Assembly: GCA_020747015.1 (NCBI GenBank)
Contig: JAGTJM010000002.1
Span: 1,240,001-1,304,000, forward strand
Direction: 5' to 3'
From: Pyrenochaeta sp. MPI-SDFR-AT-0127
Taxonomy: Eukaryota > Ascomycota > Dothideomycetes > Pleosporales > Cucurbitariaceae
DNA: 64,000 bases
Shown: positions 10,995 to 22,434 of the stretch, one piece after another
Layout: the number at the start of each line of letters is the position of its first letter
Numbering within the stretch: position 1 is the first letter of the stretch
Position numbers and translations under genes: made by a program
Notes under the pieces: generated by a model
What the model was told of the DNA's origin: nothing
Database searches by the model: none
What the model saw: the letters and a program-made list of their open reading frames with translations, nothing else

Positions 10995-11525
10995 TCAACG
11001 ATCCCTGTTCTCATACCAATCCCCACTGTCATTGTCCTTGCCAAAGACCTTTTTGAAGCCCTTTGACACAGCGTCCGTAACGCTAAAGTCATTGAACAGC
11101 CACTGATTCCCATGGCGCCCATAGTACTGAAACTCCCTCTCTCGCGTGGACTTTGTCGTCTTGCTCCCCTCGCTGCGGGCACTGGATTGCGTGTCCCGAC
11201 GGCTCCGCTTGTTGATGCGCGGCTTGCTGAATTCGCCAACGGGCACTTCGACACTGGCTCTCTGCGTCGAGGCGCTGGGCTCGGCGCGCATGACTTCCAG
11301 CCGCGAGACGCCAGAGTCGCACGTCCCGGTCGTGGACATGGTGGACGACTTGCTGAATTTGGGGAGGCGTGAGAGTTGGCTGTCGAAGGAGGAGGCTCGG
11401 GCTCGTCGTTGGGACATTGTTGCGTTGGAAGGGCGGGCTCCATGGGTGGTCTCGAGGGTTTCGAGGTTGTTGAGTCTTGTGGTTAAGTCTCGCGCGTTGA
11501 TGGGGTGGGTGTGGTGGTTTGTCAT
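10995..11525 (-). CDS. Small conserved hypothetical protein
   Basis: Single-exon frame of 176 residues. I chose the ATG at 11525; the frame is open slightly further without an ATG. The first two thirds are polar, Ser/Arg-rich and probably disordered. The last about 45 residues are more ordered, with an aromatic stretch (EFQYYGRHGNQWLFNDFS) and the end GDWYENRDR, the pattern of short fungal conserved hypotheticals. No catalytic motif, signal peptide or membrane segment is visible. It is convergent with the SUR7-like gene. An antisense frame covers part of it but has poorer composition. The function is unknown. Confidence 0.55.
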   Translation of the reverse strand: MTNHHTHPINARDLTTRLNNLETLETTHGARPSNATMSQRRARASSFDSQLSRLPKFSKSSTMSTTGTCDSGVSRLEVMRAEPSASTQRASVEVPVGEFSKPRINKRSRRDTQSSARSEGSKTTKSTREREFQYYGRHGNQWLFNDFSVTDAVSKGFKKVFGKDNDSGDWYENRDR

Positions 11526-12915
11526 CGGCAAGGTTTTATTGATTGGGTTGGTGGTTCGGTGTGGACGACTTCGATGTCTTGGTTCAAGGTTGTTGATTCC
11601 AATTGCAGATGGATATAGAGTTATTGCTTGAATCGATTATGATTTGGTCAAAGCGGAAAGGTAGTAGTAGGAGATGGATGATTGACCTGCTGGGTCGCTC
11701 CTACACGGGATATCAGTCAAGTATATATGCTTTCTTCCTCAGCATCGCCAAGTATCTGCATCTCAGCATCCATATTGTTCCCGTCTCCAAGCTTCTTAGG
11801 TGGGTCACCGGTTGACGCATGGAAGCCCTCAAAATCCCCATCCCTACTCGTTCGACCCGTCCGTTCCATCCAACCACAGGCCAAACGCATCTGCTCAACC
11901 CAAACCAGTATGCAGTAACGCCCTATCACTTCGTATACGAACCTTCACATGACCGACTAATCCTAGAAGGTATAAGTAAGCCTTACGCCGCAAACGGATA
12001 TTCGGCAGACCGTGCACACTAGCCACAGCAGCCACACCCAATCCGAAGCTGCTTGATCAACCTCAGATGCGAGGCCGCGACACCTGTCCTGCATCTATGA
12101 CATGGTTGCTGATACGACGGCTAGGCGGGCGAGTCTCGTGACGTTTTCTCGAGCCACAAAGACCCCAATTTCGCCGACTAGGGCCGGAAAGAGGATAACG
12201 CTTTCCATCATGGGCATGGTGTCGCCAAGCGGTTACGTCGTTGGGTTTGTTGAGCCGCAAAATTCAGTTCACGAGCCACATCAGGCTGATTTAGCACGCC
12301 GATGAAAGTGGATGCGAGGACGGTGATGAAGCACCATCATGTGGATACCGAACGTCGCTTACATTGCCGTTGCCCGACGTGGTGGAAATTAGCGGCCCCT
12401 AAGAATGGCATCAAATATCACGGTAGTAGTAAAAAACGCCTCGGGGGATCTGGTGTGCATCGTACTTGGCCGAGGGTGATCCAAAAATGTGTTGCAAAAT
12501 GAGGTCGCTTGGGTGGATGTCAGCAGGCTAAGATTCCATGTCAGCACGTAACCTCTTGGACATGCCTTGTATGGAATTCTGGCCTGGAACGAACAAAGAA
12601 AATGACGTATCAGACAGGGTTGTGATGTAACAAAATGGTCAGTTAAAAATGGCGGTTGAGTTTAGGAGTGTGTTGGGAACCTAGAGCTTCACGAAGGCAC
12701 GTCGCACGAACAAAGAAGGGCCGAGTTGACGTGCGGCATCACAAAACATAATTCGTGTTCGCTAAACAACTATAAGCCGCGATAGGTTATTTGAATGGTC
12801 GCTACAATATCGCAGTCTGATTCTGCGATACGCAAAGATGGTCCATGCACCGCATGATGGGTATATCAATATCAAGACGCCTGCTAACTCCGCGCATCAA
12901 GATCAAAAGAGCCGT
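11526..12915. other. Intergenic region, no gene seen
   Basis: About 1.4 kb between two minus-strand genes. Only short frames without recognisable motifs occur. The left part probably holds the promoter of the small conserved gene and the right part the 3' region of CHL4. Confidence 0.5.
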
Positions 12916-14430
12916 TCATACACCAGGAACACCCTCTTTGCTCCGTATTCGTCCTTCTTTCACTGTGCCAATCGTTACTGCTGCCTCTCCAGTCATCCAG
13001 CCTGGCATCTTCTCTCCGTCCACGATACCTTCTTCGACTAGTTGCCGGACGCCAGCGAAGACATGAGTGCCTTGAAATGTGATACGGATATTCGGAACCC
13101 AGCCTTCTTCGTTTTGAATCTCCTCGAGATCTTCAGCTGTTCTGTCTAGTAAAGACGGGCGGCCTCGGCGGGTCTGATTCGACGTCTGACCCTCCAGAAC
13201 GGACGTGTTGCCATCGGCTTGTGCACCAGTGTTGTTGTCTTGAGGAAATGGGTCATCGATGCGCACCTCGAAACGCTCGAGACCTTGACCGTCATTCGGT
13301 TGCGCAGAAGTGCCGAAGCGGCCTGCTGCTATTTCTTTCCTTCGCTTTGCTTCTGAAGACGCTTTCTCATCTAGTGGTCGCTTCGGCCGCCCTGGGCCAG
13401 CTTTTGTAGTGCTGTTCAAGACACTTTTGTCGGTATTCGCTTTGTCGTGCCCGTCACCCTTTTGTGTGGTGATGAAGTCTAGCGCATTCTGACTGAAGCT
13501 GTGATCTTGGAAAATGCTCCACCCCCCAGCTGCTGCATTGCTTTTCCCAGGTCCACGATATGTGAGTAAAGCATCAAGCGACTTGGTGGTAAAGTTCGTA
13601 CTGGTCATTTGATACCGGGCGGATGGTCTTGAAAAAGCCTTTGGTATGGCCTGCTGAACGATGTCTCTGAGGTGTCGCCCATCATCCCCGACGACCTGTC
13701 CAGTGAGCGTCGCCAATGACGAGTATACGAATGGTGAGCCATTGGGCCACACGAAGAAGACCGCCTTTGCGCTGTCTGTATTGTTGGAGTCCACAGCGAG
13801 CGAGCCTTCGCTACTATACGGCGAATCGTGTATGTAGACCCGTAGTATTGTCATGGGTGACGTCTTGATCCGTGTAATGAGATAATGCGCTTTCATAAGT
13901 GGCGTCAGCTCTCTCGCGAGATTTGACATGAATGTTTGCGCTTGAAACCGCGGGAGGTGGTCAGAGTCGTTTGTGACTTCCATATCTGTGATTGCTGATC
14001 GTGCATTTGGTATCTTGGTAAGCCGCTTTGCAGTCCAGCGCAATGCGTTTGGATGATCCAACAGGTACTGTATCTCGGCAGTTGCAAGCTGATACATTGA
14101 TATGCCAGTCCTCCAGTCGCCTTCGAGTATACGGTCTAGTACTTCTCTCCTCCCGCCCTTGCGTGTTGCTAGCTCTCTGTAGATCTCCTGCAGCTCTTCA
14201 TAGCTCTGGGCCGGCTCATAGAGCTCTTCATCGTCCTCTTCATCAGCCTCATTGGCGTCGTTCAAGAGATAGGGCTTGCAGAAGTCGCGGTTCTTCTTGC
14301 TGAGCCATTGCTGGGCGAGGGCGACAAGCGACTGGCGGGACAGCTTGGTAAAGGTGCGCTGTACTTCGCGGTGGCTGACAGGCAGGCGGTGCGAATGGGG
14401 GATATTCTTGTAATCTGGGGCGGTGGCCAT
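12916..14430 (-). CDS. CHL4: Kinetochore protein CHL4/Mis15 (CENP-N family)
   Basis: Single-exon gene for 504 residues, with ATG at 14430 and TGA at 12916. The N-terminus (LPVSHREVQRTFTKLSRQSL...ALAQQWL) and the following acidic and helical region match the Chl4/Mis15/CENP-N family. Members are part of the inner kinetochore CCAN, pair with Iml3/CENP-L and help bind the CENP-A nucleosome. The middle has the family's LYxxD-like beta-rich part (RVYIHDSPY, AVFFVWPNGSPFVYSS). The C-terminal half carries low-complexity and AT-hook-like basic patches (GRPKRP, RRGRP) before a conserved final beta segment (NIRITFQGTHVFAGVRQLVEEG). It is divergent from metR across about 1.2 kb. The protein acts in the nucleus. 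Confidence 0.85.
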   Translation of the reverse strand: MATAPDYKNIPHSHRLPVSHREVQRTFTKLSRQSLVALAQQWLSKKNRDFCKPYLLNDANEADEEDDEELYEPAQSYEELQEIYRELATRKGGRREVLDRILEGDWRTGISMYQLATAEIQYLLDHPNALRWTAKRLTKIPNARSAITDMEVTNDSDHLPRFQAQTFMSNLARELTPLMKAHYLITRIKTSPMTILRVYIHDSPYSSEGSLAVDSNNTDSAKAVFFVWPNGSPFVYSSLATLTGQVVGDDGRHLRDIVQQAIPKAFSRPSARYQMTSTNFTTKSLDALLTYRGPGKSNAAAGGWSIFQDHSFSQNALDFITTQKGDGHDKANTDKSVLNSTTKAGPGRPKRPLDEKASSEAKRRKEIAAGRFGTSAQPNDGQGLERFEVRIDDPFPQDNNTGAQADGNTSVLEGQTSNQTRRGRPSLLDRTAEDLEEIQNEEGWVPNIRITFQGTHVFAGVRQLVEEGIVDGEKMPGWMTGEAAVTIGTVKEGRIRSKEGVPGV

Positions 14431-15657
14431 TGCGTGCGGCGCGCTTGTCGTCTACATGGAAATGCCTAAGGGCGCATTCGAGTGTGCATTGTTTATCATC
14501 GTTATCGATAGTGAAGGTCGCGATGCGACGCGTCCAGCGACGAAACAGGGCAGGGCGCGCAGGCCGGCACGTGATATCAGCTGGCAGAAGCTGGAGGGGT
14601 ACATCGAGGCCAAGCCGTGGAATGCTGTGTAAGCAAGGTATTACCAATGTAGTCATTCAAGTTTATTCGCACTTCATTTTAGCTGGTTATTGCTGTGCCT
14701 GGTGATTACTGAAGGGTTTGCATCTTTCAAGCAATCCACGAATAGCTGACACCTTGATCTGGATACTTGCCACGTTCACCTGTGTAGCAGAACCGTGCAC
14801 CACTCATGGCGACCAGCTCAGTAGAAACGCTATGCAGCGATTGTCTACGATTGCTCCTGTGAAGCGGCTGCATGTTGGGTTCCCTGCCTGTGACACGTGC
14901 CGGACCCTTTCACGTTGCATTCGAATTGCCGAACCGGGAAGTCCCGACGTTCGGTCGTAATGATCGCCCTTCGATCGTCGGATGAATCTCGGAACGGAGT
15001 GCTTGAGCTTGATTGGCGGACCAGATTTTCTTTGAAAGCAACTTTGATTACAAACGCAACACTGACTGCCGAGGATAATATTGAGGGTTCCAAATTCAGT
15101 GTGTGTGCGTGTGCGAGTGCGAGTGCGTGCAATGCGATCAATCAAAGCACGATTACCGCGAAAGGCGCAGAATAGACAGCATATCCCCATCCTCGTGGGT
15201 TGCATACTCAAATTGGTGAATTAAAGCGAGCGGTTGCAAGCAAGACAGGGCGCGTGGGGTGAGAACGTGCTCGGCGTCAGCGGTTGGCGGTGTAATCGCT
15301 AACAGTCACACTAGAGTGTGAGCGACAGGCCGATGCGCGGGGCTGTGAAAGCGAGCACTCCTCGCATTTGTGGCAGTCCTCCAACGTCACCACTCCTCCT
15401 TCTCCCATTCTGCTTCTTGCACCTCCTCGCTGTTTGTTAAACAGAACAATACCACCCATCACGTCAACCATCGGATGAGGCGACACCCACATCCACACTT
15501 GGCCTTAGTCTACTGACGCAAGCGCGCCGGATCGGAGCCACCTTATCTCAACACGGGTCTCGCCGTACCCTCGAAATTCCCCTCTGAGACTTCACTTCTT
15601 CACAACACATCCTGCGACTTCACATCATCGTCGCTCGAGAATTCGACGCCGTCGCCC
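14431..15657. promoter_or_regulatory. Divergent promoter region CHL4 / metR
   Basis: About 1.2 kb between two divergent genes, with no open frame worth calling. It contains a GTGTGC/GAGTGC-rich simple repeat near 15098-15133. The right part, rich in CT and CA, is probably the metR leader. Specific factor sites cannot be assigned with confidence. Confidence 0.45.
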
Positions 15658-16889
15658 ATGTCCGCCTACAAGGGGCATCGCGGGCCCAACGTGTCCCAGT
15701 ACATTGCGAACTTGAACCAGCTCTCGCCACCGCAGGATCTTCTCGCTGATCCAGCGCCCGTCGAAGAGGACTTTTCCGCTTTTCTCAACGCTGACTTCTT
15801 CGACGTTAACAACGGCCGCAACGTTTCTGTCGACTTCACCACTCCGCTCGACTTTGACGTGGACCTTGCTGCGGAGCCAGACCAGCAGCCGAAAACCGGC
15901 GCAAAACTCCCACACTCGACTGTAAACACTAGCGCCGGGCCTAACATGGACTTCAACTTGAACAGTAAGTCTCTATTATTTCTGTTCTTTTTCTCTCATC
16001 GCCCTTTTCTCTTGTCTTTGTCGAGACTCTGTCCATCGCAACGGGCATATATTGCTTGCATCTCGTCGTCCAATGGGCGATGGGCGCGGCGCACAAAGAC
16101 CCCGCCATGTCACTCGCCTGCATTGTTACCCCCACACTCTCGTATATTAGCCACTAAGAGCGCGGGATGAGACTGCAGCCCTGCAGCTGAGCATCACATC
16201 CCCTCCAAAGCACGCAATTGCCCTGGTGTGGTGCACAGAGAAGACCACCGACTCACCTCGCGACTTGTGCTTTTCATTCCATCCCATCACCACACCTCAT
16301 TACAGCCATGGCTGATTTTGACCTGTTTGCAGGCGACTTCCAGTTCACCGACTTTAATCACTTCGGTCCAAATCCTATCCTTGACTCGGGGATGCAAGGT
16401 CTGCCACAGCCTCAGTCAAACCAATACTCTCTACCACCAACATACGCCTCACCCACATCGTCGATATCTCCAGCCGGACACGGCTTCGATGAAGCGAACA
16501 AGAAGCGAAAGCTCGATGATGTTCTTCCCATCGCACATCAATCGCTCGACGAGAATGTTCGTGTCGCCGCAGAGGAAGATAAGCGCCGTCGCAACACAGC
16601 AGCCAGCGCCCGCTTCCGCGTTAAGAAGAAGCAGCGAGAGCAGGCTCTGGAGAAGACTGCAAAGGACATGTCGGACAAGGTCAACCTCATGGAAGTCAGA
16701 ATTCAGCAACTCGAGACTGAGAATGCCTGGTTGAAGGGTCTTATCACCGAGAAGAACGGCGGCAAGAGCTCCACAACCGAACTGAGGGCGCTTTTAAGTA
16801 AGCACGAGGAGGCCAATCACGGCAGGAGTAGTCCTGCGCACACTGATGGTGTTGGCACAAAGTCCAGCGGCACCAAGGCGGACGCCTAA
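15658..16889 (+). CDS. metR: bZIP sulfur regulator, Cys-3/MetR family
   Basis: Exon 1 is 15658-15964. A long intron follows with donor GTAAGT, and exon 2 runs to 16889. Two acceptors keep frame. One ends at 16305 (ATTACAG, 341-base intron, 296 residues) and the other at 16332 (TTTGCAG, 368 bases, 287 residues). The N-terminus has the family segment GPNVSQYIANLNQL. The C-terminal part holds a basic region RRRNTAASARFRVKKKQREQ (about residues 195-214 of the longer form), a leucine zipper and LETENAWLKGLI. Cys-3/MetR proteins are nuclear activators of sulfate, methionine and cysteine uptake and synthesis genes under sulfur limitation. An in-frame ATG in good context (CAGCCATGG) lies just after the first acceptor and could give a shorter bZIP form. 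Confidence 0.85.
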
Positions 16890-18121
16890 ATTCTTCCTTT
16901 CTTGATTTGCTCTCCACTTGCTAGACCTTGTTTAGCACTCGCATACTTTGTATTTCTTGCTTGCATGCTCTCTACGCTTTGGCGCAGGTAGTCTGGGGGT
17001 TTGCAGATAGACATGAAGCCAGGAGTCGTGGTGCGATGCTCGTTATCTGATGAGTTGTGGAGGGTTTTGTGAATACCACTTGCGAAATAATGCAATCTGT
17101 TTGAATCATTTACATGCGCTGCTGCTCGTACAAACCACGTGTGTCTTCACAAGACAACATGGCATTCCAGCCAGTCACACCTTAAAACCTGATACCAGCG
17201 TAGCACAAAGGTTGACAAAGACGTTTTAAACGGCTCATTCTCGTGCTGACCCACCTCACGTCTCTCCTGCCCTCTCAAACCACGAAAGGGGGCCACCTGC
17301 CACTCCTCCCAACTGTTGCGAGTCAGTATCCTCGTCGATCGCGTGGGTTTGGGCGCGAACCCACAACCCACAGCTCCGCGACCAGCAATGGGGACGGGTG
17401 CAAGATCAGCAAAAAGAAAAAAAAACAAATGTTTAAATCTTTTCCACAGCTGAGCTGGAGGTCAAAGCTTTTGTCGCTCAGTGATAATGCTTTGCAGATG
17501 TTCTGGGGGATAAGGGGGCCTGGGGGGACCTTGGGGGACCTGAGGTAGCGAAATGCTTGTTTTAGGGTGGTGAATCGGTGGGGTTTTTTTTGTTTTTGTG
17601 CTTTTGAGGCATCGGATTGGGGCTGTTCCGAGTCAGATTTCGTGGGGAGATGGGATGCTGATGACCCTGAATTATGCAGCTGCCGTCAAGAACTCGTGTC
17701 ATTCACTGGTAGTGCTCTAAGTTTGTAAATCAGTATTTGAACCAGTGGGAACCTCTTGGTCTAGCCTTGACACCCTAATTGCCACCTTTTGGATTTCATC
17801 TTAGGGTAAAGCGGGATGCAGCTACACGATGTAGGAGCGTATACCAAGAGGAATCTGATTTGCAATGGCGTGATCATGGCAGGAAGTGGCGCAGATTAGA
17901 ATGTATCCAATTGTGTTAAAGGATCGACATGAAGAAAGCGCAAGACTATGCACACTCGAGCAGAACGCCAATAATGAAGGAGGAGTAAGTCGTGCTTGCG
18001 CTGAGCCTCATCCTTGCGACTATGCAAGAACACCACAACTATCAATCATTAACCGCCGTCCGCCATTCACTAACTCTTCTACATTTTTGGTCCCAGTCTT
18101 ACACCAAGGCAAGCCTCTACC
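16890..18121. other. Intergenic region between convergent metR and dynein light chain genes
   Basis: About 1.2 kb of 3' flanks. It contains homopolymer A and T runs (near 17408 and 17585) and GGGGGACC-like repeats (17515-17543). No gene is recognised. Confidence 0.5.
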
Positions 18122-18784
18122 TTATATGGCAACCCATGTAATAGTGATGACAATGTCCATACCCTTCTTCTCAGCGCCCTCCCACTTGTAGCTGTATGTT
18201 CCGTCCTTCTCGTTGTTCCAGAACGCACCGACAGCGCTGTGCATGCCGCGGCGGCCGTGCTTCTCCGGTTCTGAAGGAGAGCCTATGTGTTGGATGACGG
18301 TGCTGTTCGCGATATACTTGTAGGCGGGCTGTGCAGCTTCCTGGGAAGCATCTGGGGCTGAAGCATCGGTGGCGGTTGGAGTGGAGGTTTTGGAGATGAG
18401 TGATTTGAGGATAGTTTGCTGGGAAACGTGTAAGTTGATGTACCTGGCTACAAAGAAAGAGAGTAGGAAAGGGGATGTGGTTGGATATGGGAAAAACGAA
18501 GGGTCGCGTGCGTTGTGCGACTGTGGTTAAGAACAAGGGATGGGAAGAGCTTACAATGATCGCGGTGTTCCAGTCTGCTACTTTGGAGTGGTCATAGGCC
18601 TCTGCTGCGCCGATGGCCTCTTCACAAGCCTTGAAATTGTCAGCTCATACTCATTGACATCGAAATGAGGATTCCTTACACTGCTAGCAATCTGCTGGAG
18701 TTCTGCGGTGGGGAGCGGTGACGGCGACTGGATTTGGTTAGTGGCATTTTCGGGTATCAATATGACAGTAGTACTGACAGCCAT
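18122..18784 (-). CDS. Dynein light chain, Tctex-type
   Basis: Three exons (18784-18680, 18629-18555, 18418-18122) give 158 residues. The introns are 50 and 136 bases, both in phase 0, with GTAAG donors; no single open frame shows the whole gene. Family landmarks are ACEEAIGAAEAYDHSKVADW, then NTAII, QTILKSLI, AYKYIANSTVIQ, a Gly/Arg-rich loop, GAFWNNEKDGTYSYKWEGAEKKG and the final beta strand MDIVITITWV. Tctex-type chains dimerise on the dynein intermediate chain and bind cargo. A low-complexity Ser/Thr/Ala insert lies between QTILKSLI and AYKYIANS. The gene is divergent from VTC1 across 415 bases. Confidence 0.88.
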
Positions 18785-19199
18785 TGTGAAGTGTTGATTT
18801 AGTAATGGATTAAGAGGTATTGGAGTTATTTTGGTGTCTAGGACAGTTGTGCTGTGTGAGGCGTCGATATCTTGGTGTTTACGTCGGATGTTTGTGATGC
18901 ATCAAAGCGCCGCCCGTTGCGCACGAGCGAATTCGGCGCTAAAAGCGTCACCGTCACGTGGGCTCACTGATTGGTCGGCAGGCCGCATGGGTCTGGCTTG
19001 GTGATCGCGGAGAGAGCTTGGTTTCTTCATCCAGTTGCGCTTTTCTTCACCACCATCTTATACACCACGGGACATATTGTGATACAAGCTGCACCAGGCT
19101 TTGAAGGGATCGCCGCCAGTCAATTGACCGCTTGAAAATCTACAGAAGGCATCCAAGAGCTCTTGTTCCTTCACCAGTGGGGTTGAAACCAACATCGAC
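18785..19199. promoter_or_regulatory. Divergent promoter region, dynein light chain / VTC1
   Basis: 415 bases between two start codons. It holds the CACGTGGG motif listed separately and must carry both promoters. Confidence 0.6.
18955..18962 (+). promoter_or_regulatory. CACGTGGG, candidate PHO (Pho4/NUC-1) site before VTC1
   Basis: The octamer CACGTGGG is the preferred form of the Pho4 site in yeast, and VTC1 is a phosphate-responsive gene there. It lies 238 bases before the VTC1 ATG. The CACGTG hexamer occurs elsewhere in this window, and CACGTGGG also lies inside the ALG10 exon near 24212, so presence alone is not proof. Confidence 0.45.
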
Positions 19200-19639
19200 A
19201 TGTCCAGCCAACCTCTCCTCCAGACCGCTCCGGGTTCGTTGGTCCACATTGCGCAAGCTTCTATACTTTGTAGCATCTAACGTGTCCTCTAGGCAAGCGC
19301 ATCGCCCTCCCCACCCGCGTTGAGCCCAAAGTCTTCTTCGCCAACGAGCGTACCTTCCTATCATGGCTCAACTTCACTGTCATCCTCGGTGGCCTCGCTA
19401 TCGGGCTGCTCAACTTTGGCGACAGGATCGGCAAGATCTCCGCCGGCTTGTTCACCCTCGTTGCCATGATGGCTATGATATACGCCCTTTTTACGTTCCA
19501 TTGGCGTGCGAGGAGTATACGGATGCGTGGGCAAGGTGGCTTTGATGATAGGCTGGGCCCGACAATCTTGACTATTGCGCTATTTGCGGCAGTGGTTGTG
19601 AACTTTGTACTGAGGTTGACCATGGGCAACGAGAAATAG
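19200..19639 (+). CDS. VTC1: Vacuolar transporter chaperone subunit 1 (VTC1)
   Basis: Two exons, 19200-19233 and 19293-19639, give 126 residues, near the usual length of about 129. The 59-base intron has a CTAAC branch site and a TAG acceptor, and the split GGC codon restores frame. The protein is a DUF202-type membrane domain. It has the family signature PTRVEPKVFFANERTFLSWLN, three membrane segments (about 39-55, 63-81, 103-120), and conserved Arg/Glu residues at the membrane edge. VTC1 is the small membrane subunit of the vacuolar polyphosphate polymerase complex with VTC2/3/4. It helps move polyphosphate across the vacuole membrane and supports V-ATPase and microautophagy functions. Phosphate control is suggested by the CACGTGGG site upstream. 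Confidence 0.93.
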
Positions 19640-20596
19640 AGCACTAGTGGTACAAGTGTGGGAGGTTGGAGTTGAGTCGAGAAGCACGCATAGTCAAGAG
19701 GACAAGGTGGGAAAGAGCTCATATCAATTGCGGAAGTGTCTAGATGGTGGATTTCGACGTACGCTGAAACGGACATTTCTCAGAGAAGTGTTGTGCCAAA
19801 CGACCGCAACGGTACCACATCACAGACGAAGCACAAGTTCATTAATCGTGGGAAATATATGAGGGTTTTTGGGGCTGGGTCATTACATGTTAGCCAAGTG
19901 TTACATTCGGCTTGTATTCATATCGCATCAACATTAGGATTTCATTAGCGGCTAAGTTATCAATTAAACGTCTTGGACATTGTTCTCATCATCACTTCTT
20001 GTGATATGATTTGTATCAGTAGTGCAATGTGCAACAACGTAAAATTAGGTTAGTAGTTGAAGGTTGCTGCTGCTACTGACTCTGGTAGGAGAATACCCAA
20101 TAATGGTATAATCTTAAGCTCTGTAAAGTCACTGACTAACTCACGGGGCCCATCAACACGGAGAGAAAAAGAAAAGTTTAATTACTCGATTGCAGACAGA
20201 AGGTAACCACACATGCTGCGTCAGCGTGAATATCAAAATTTGAGTGCTCCTGGATTCTTTGCTGGTGGCTCTGGATCTAGTTCAACCAGTAAGACTGCAA
20301 TGCTACGTTTGGAGTAAGTGTACTACCTCGAGTCTAATGTTAGAAATATCAATGCGATACCCCTTACATATTTGCTAAATATACACTCGAAAATTGGTCT
20401 CAATGTTTCCATTCTAAACTCCAATCTAAGATGTGCTGAGCGGGATCAGGCCTAATGGTCGTCTCTACTCATTCCCGAAAGTCCGGCCAGGTAACCAATT
20501 CCAATTGATTTTGGAAGTCCAATGCCTCTAGTATACAGTCTTGAGTCCTTCTTCTTGATGGCCAAGAAAATAAACTGTGCCCGCTAAACATAGCCG
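19640..20596. other. Intergenic region between convergent genes
   Basis: About 950 bases, moderately AT-rich, holding 3' flanks of VTC1 and the C2H2 gene. No gene is recognised. Confidence 0.5.
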
Positions 20597-22434
20597 CTAG
20601 TCTGTGTTAGCCAGATGATTCCGATCCTCTTTGGTATCCTCATTGTCGCTGTCATCACATGAGACGCTGTTCGAAGCTATACTACCTTCGACACTAGTCT
20701 TGTCCTGACCCGTAACTTCATACATGAAGCGCTGCCTCTTCGAGGTCTGTTCAGCCTCATCCTCGAAATGCCCCAGCACATGCTTACATCTCTCATCCCA
20801 TGTCTTACTCCCTGTTCCGCATTTTGGGCAATGCAGGTCTACACTTGGCTTATATTCTACTTTACTCAAGCCCAACACCTTCTCCGGTTCCCATTCTTTA
20901 TGCGACTCCTTTGCATGCTTGAGAAATTTATCTTTCCTGCTGACCAGGAATGGCTCCTTCCTAAACGTTATCCTATTCTTCCCGCCATCTGTCTGAGTAT
21001 CCTCGTGAGTGTTAGTAGGGGAGCATAATGTACACAACCACAGCTCTTGCGGCTCATGTGTTTCCTCGTGGCGCCGCCAGTCGAAGGAGCGCTTTGTACG
21101 ATATCCGCAGCCAATGGTGCAGTGGAACGGACCGGTATTGACAGTACGCCGACCATCGATGCCTGGCCGTGGACGGCGGCAGGCCATTATGTACTTGGTG
21201 ACGAGTGCGAGAGTTGCCGGAAGGAGGTGTTTGTTTGCTGTAGTGAGTGTATATGACTCCTGAGAGCATGATAGTGTGCGCTGCCGAGAAGGATCGGTGT
21301 CAAGCGGTCGGATGCTTGTTCCTGCGCCAACTTCGGTGGGATTTGTATATGTATTTTTAATGTAATCGATGATGAGCTGTGGTGGTGCTTGAGTTAGGGT
21401 TGCCAGAGCGTTCATTGCTTCGTTTGAGAGTATGACCTTTGATTCTGATTTCACAAATGCGTCAAACCACTGGCGAACGAACTTTCTTTGCTTCGGTCTC
21501 AAATTCAAATCAATCCGCGAATGGTCGAGATCGTCATGACCGTGAGTTGATCGATTGTCGGAAAGGCATATTTCTCGAGTTGTACAAGGGTCATAAGATT
21601 GATCGGAGATCTGAAGGTCCAGTGATTCTGATGGCTGGTCTGTGTGGTTGGCTGAAGTAGTGCCGTCTTCTGCAAGTGTATCTCGGCATCTTTTCTTACT
21701 TGTGATTGATAACGATGCGATTGAAGAATCTTTCTCTGATGTAATGCCTTCCGCTGATCGCAAATCAGAAGGAGGCGATGTCATTCCCCACGAAGTAGAA
21801 GGGAATGGCTTTGCTGCTATGAAATATGATGAGGATTTCGGTCTTTGCTCCAGGAGTCGTGGTTGAGTTGGACTGCGGTTATAGTGGAGATGGTCTGAAG
21901 TCACATCATTCGGCTGTCGAATGGGTTGCGCAAAAAGGGAGTTAGAAACTGTGTGGCCACTGAATAATTGCGGCGTCTATGTTCTATAGTCAGTGCCAGA
22001 ATGACGTGGCTTTAACGAAATCATGCGTTGGGCATGAAGGATAGTACCAAAACAGTCGGGCATCATGTAAGGCTACATGAGCTGGGAAGATTGAGGCAGC
22101 TCACCGTAGCATCCAAATGAGGCGCTCCGAAGCAGGTGAAACATTGTTCAGGGAAGGAAGGCGAATCGAAATTTGCTTGACTAAAAGTTTCGAGCCATGG
22201 GATATGAAGACTGTAGACGGCCGTATCGTGAATTGAAGCAACATTTGGGGCTGTTAGGCGGTCTTGAAGTGGACTGGTGGTCTGCAGAGATGTGGTACGG
22301 CCTGATTGGTCTTGGTCGGTGACTGGCGGATGCACTTCATCGGCACCAGCGCCATAGCCGAACTGGCGTAGCATCTCACAGGATTCAGAAGAGGGGGATT
22401 TGAGGCTAAGTAGGGAAATCATGCGGATCAGCAT
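20597..22434 (-). CDS. C2H2 zinc-finger protein
   Basis: Two exons, 22434-22105 and 21976-20597, give about 569 residues. The 128-base intron starts GTGAGC and ends CATAG, and phase 0 is kept. The first ATG in the open frame is at 22434; a nearby downstream ATG or an unseen earlier exon is possible. The N-terminal 300 residues are Ser/Thr/Gln-rich and disordered-looking. The C-terminal part carries three finger-like units. One is C-x3-C-x12-H-x3-H in CTIGCGYRTKRSFDWRRH. A second, looser unit begins CTLC and ends HAKESH. A third is CPKCGTGSKTWDERCKHVLGH. The tail is acidic. This is the layout of fungal C2H2 proteins often taken as transcription factors. The target genes are unknown, and function beyond nucleic-acid binding is inference. 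Confidence 0.7.

Noticed and set aside
10679..11443. 254-codon minus-strand open frame overlapping the small conserved gene
   Set aside because: The other minus frame (10995-11525) has more protein-like ordered composition at its end; this one reads like a shadow.
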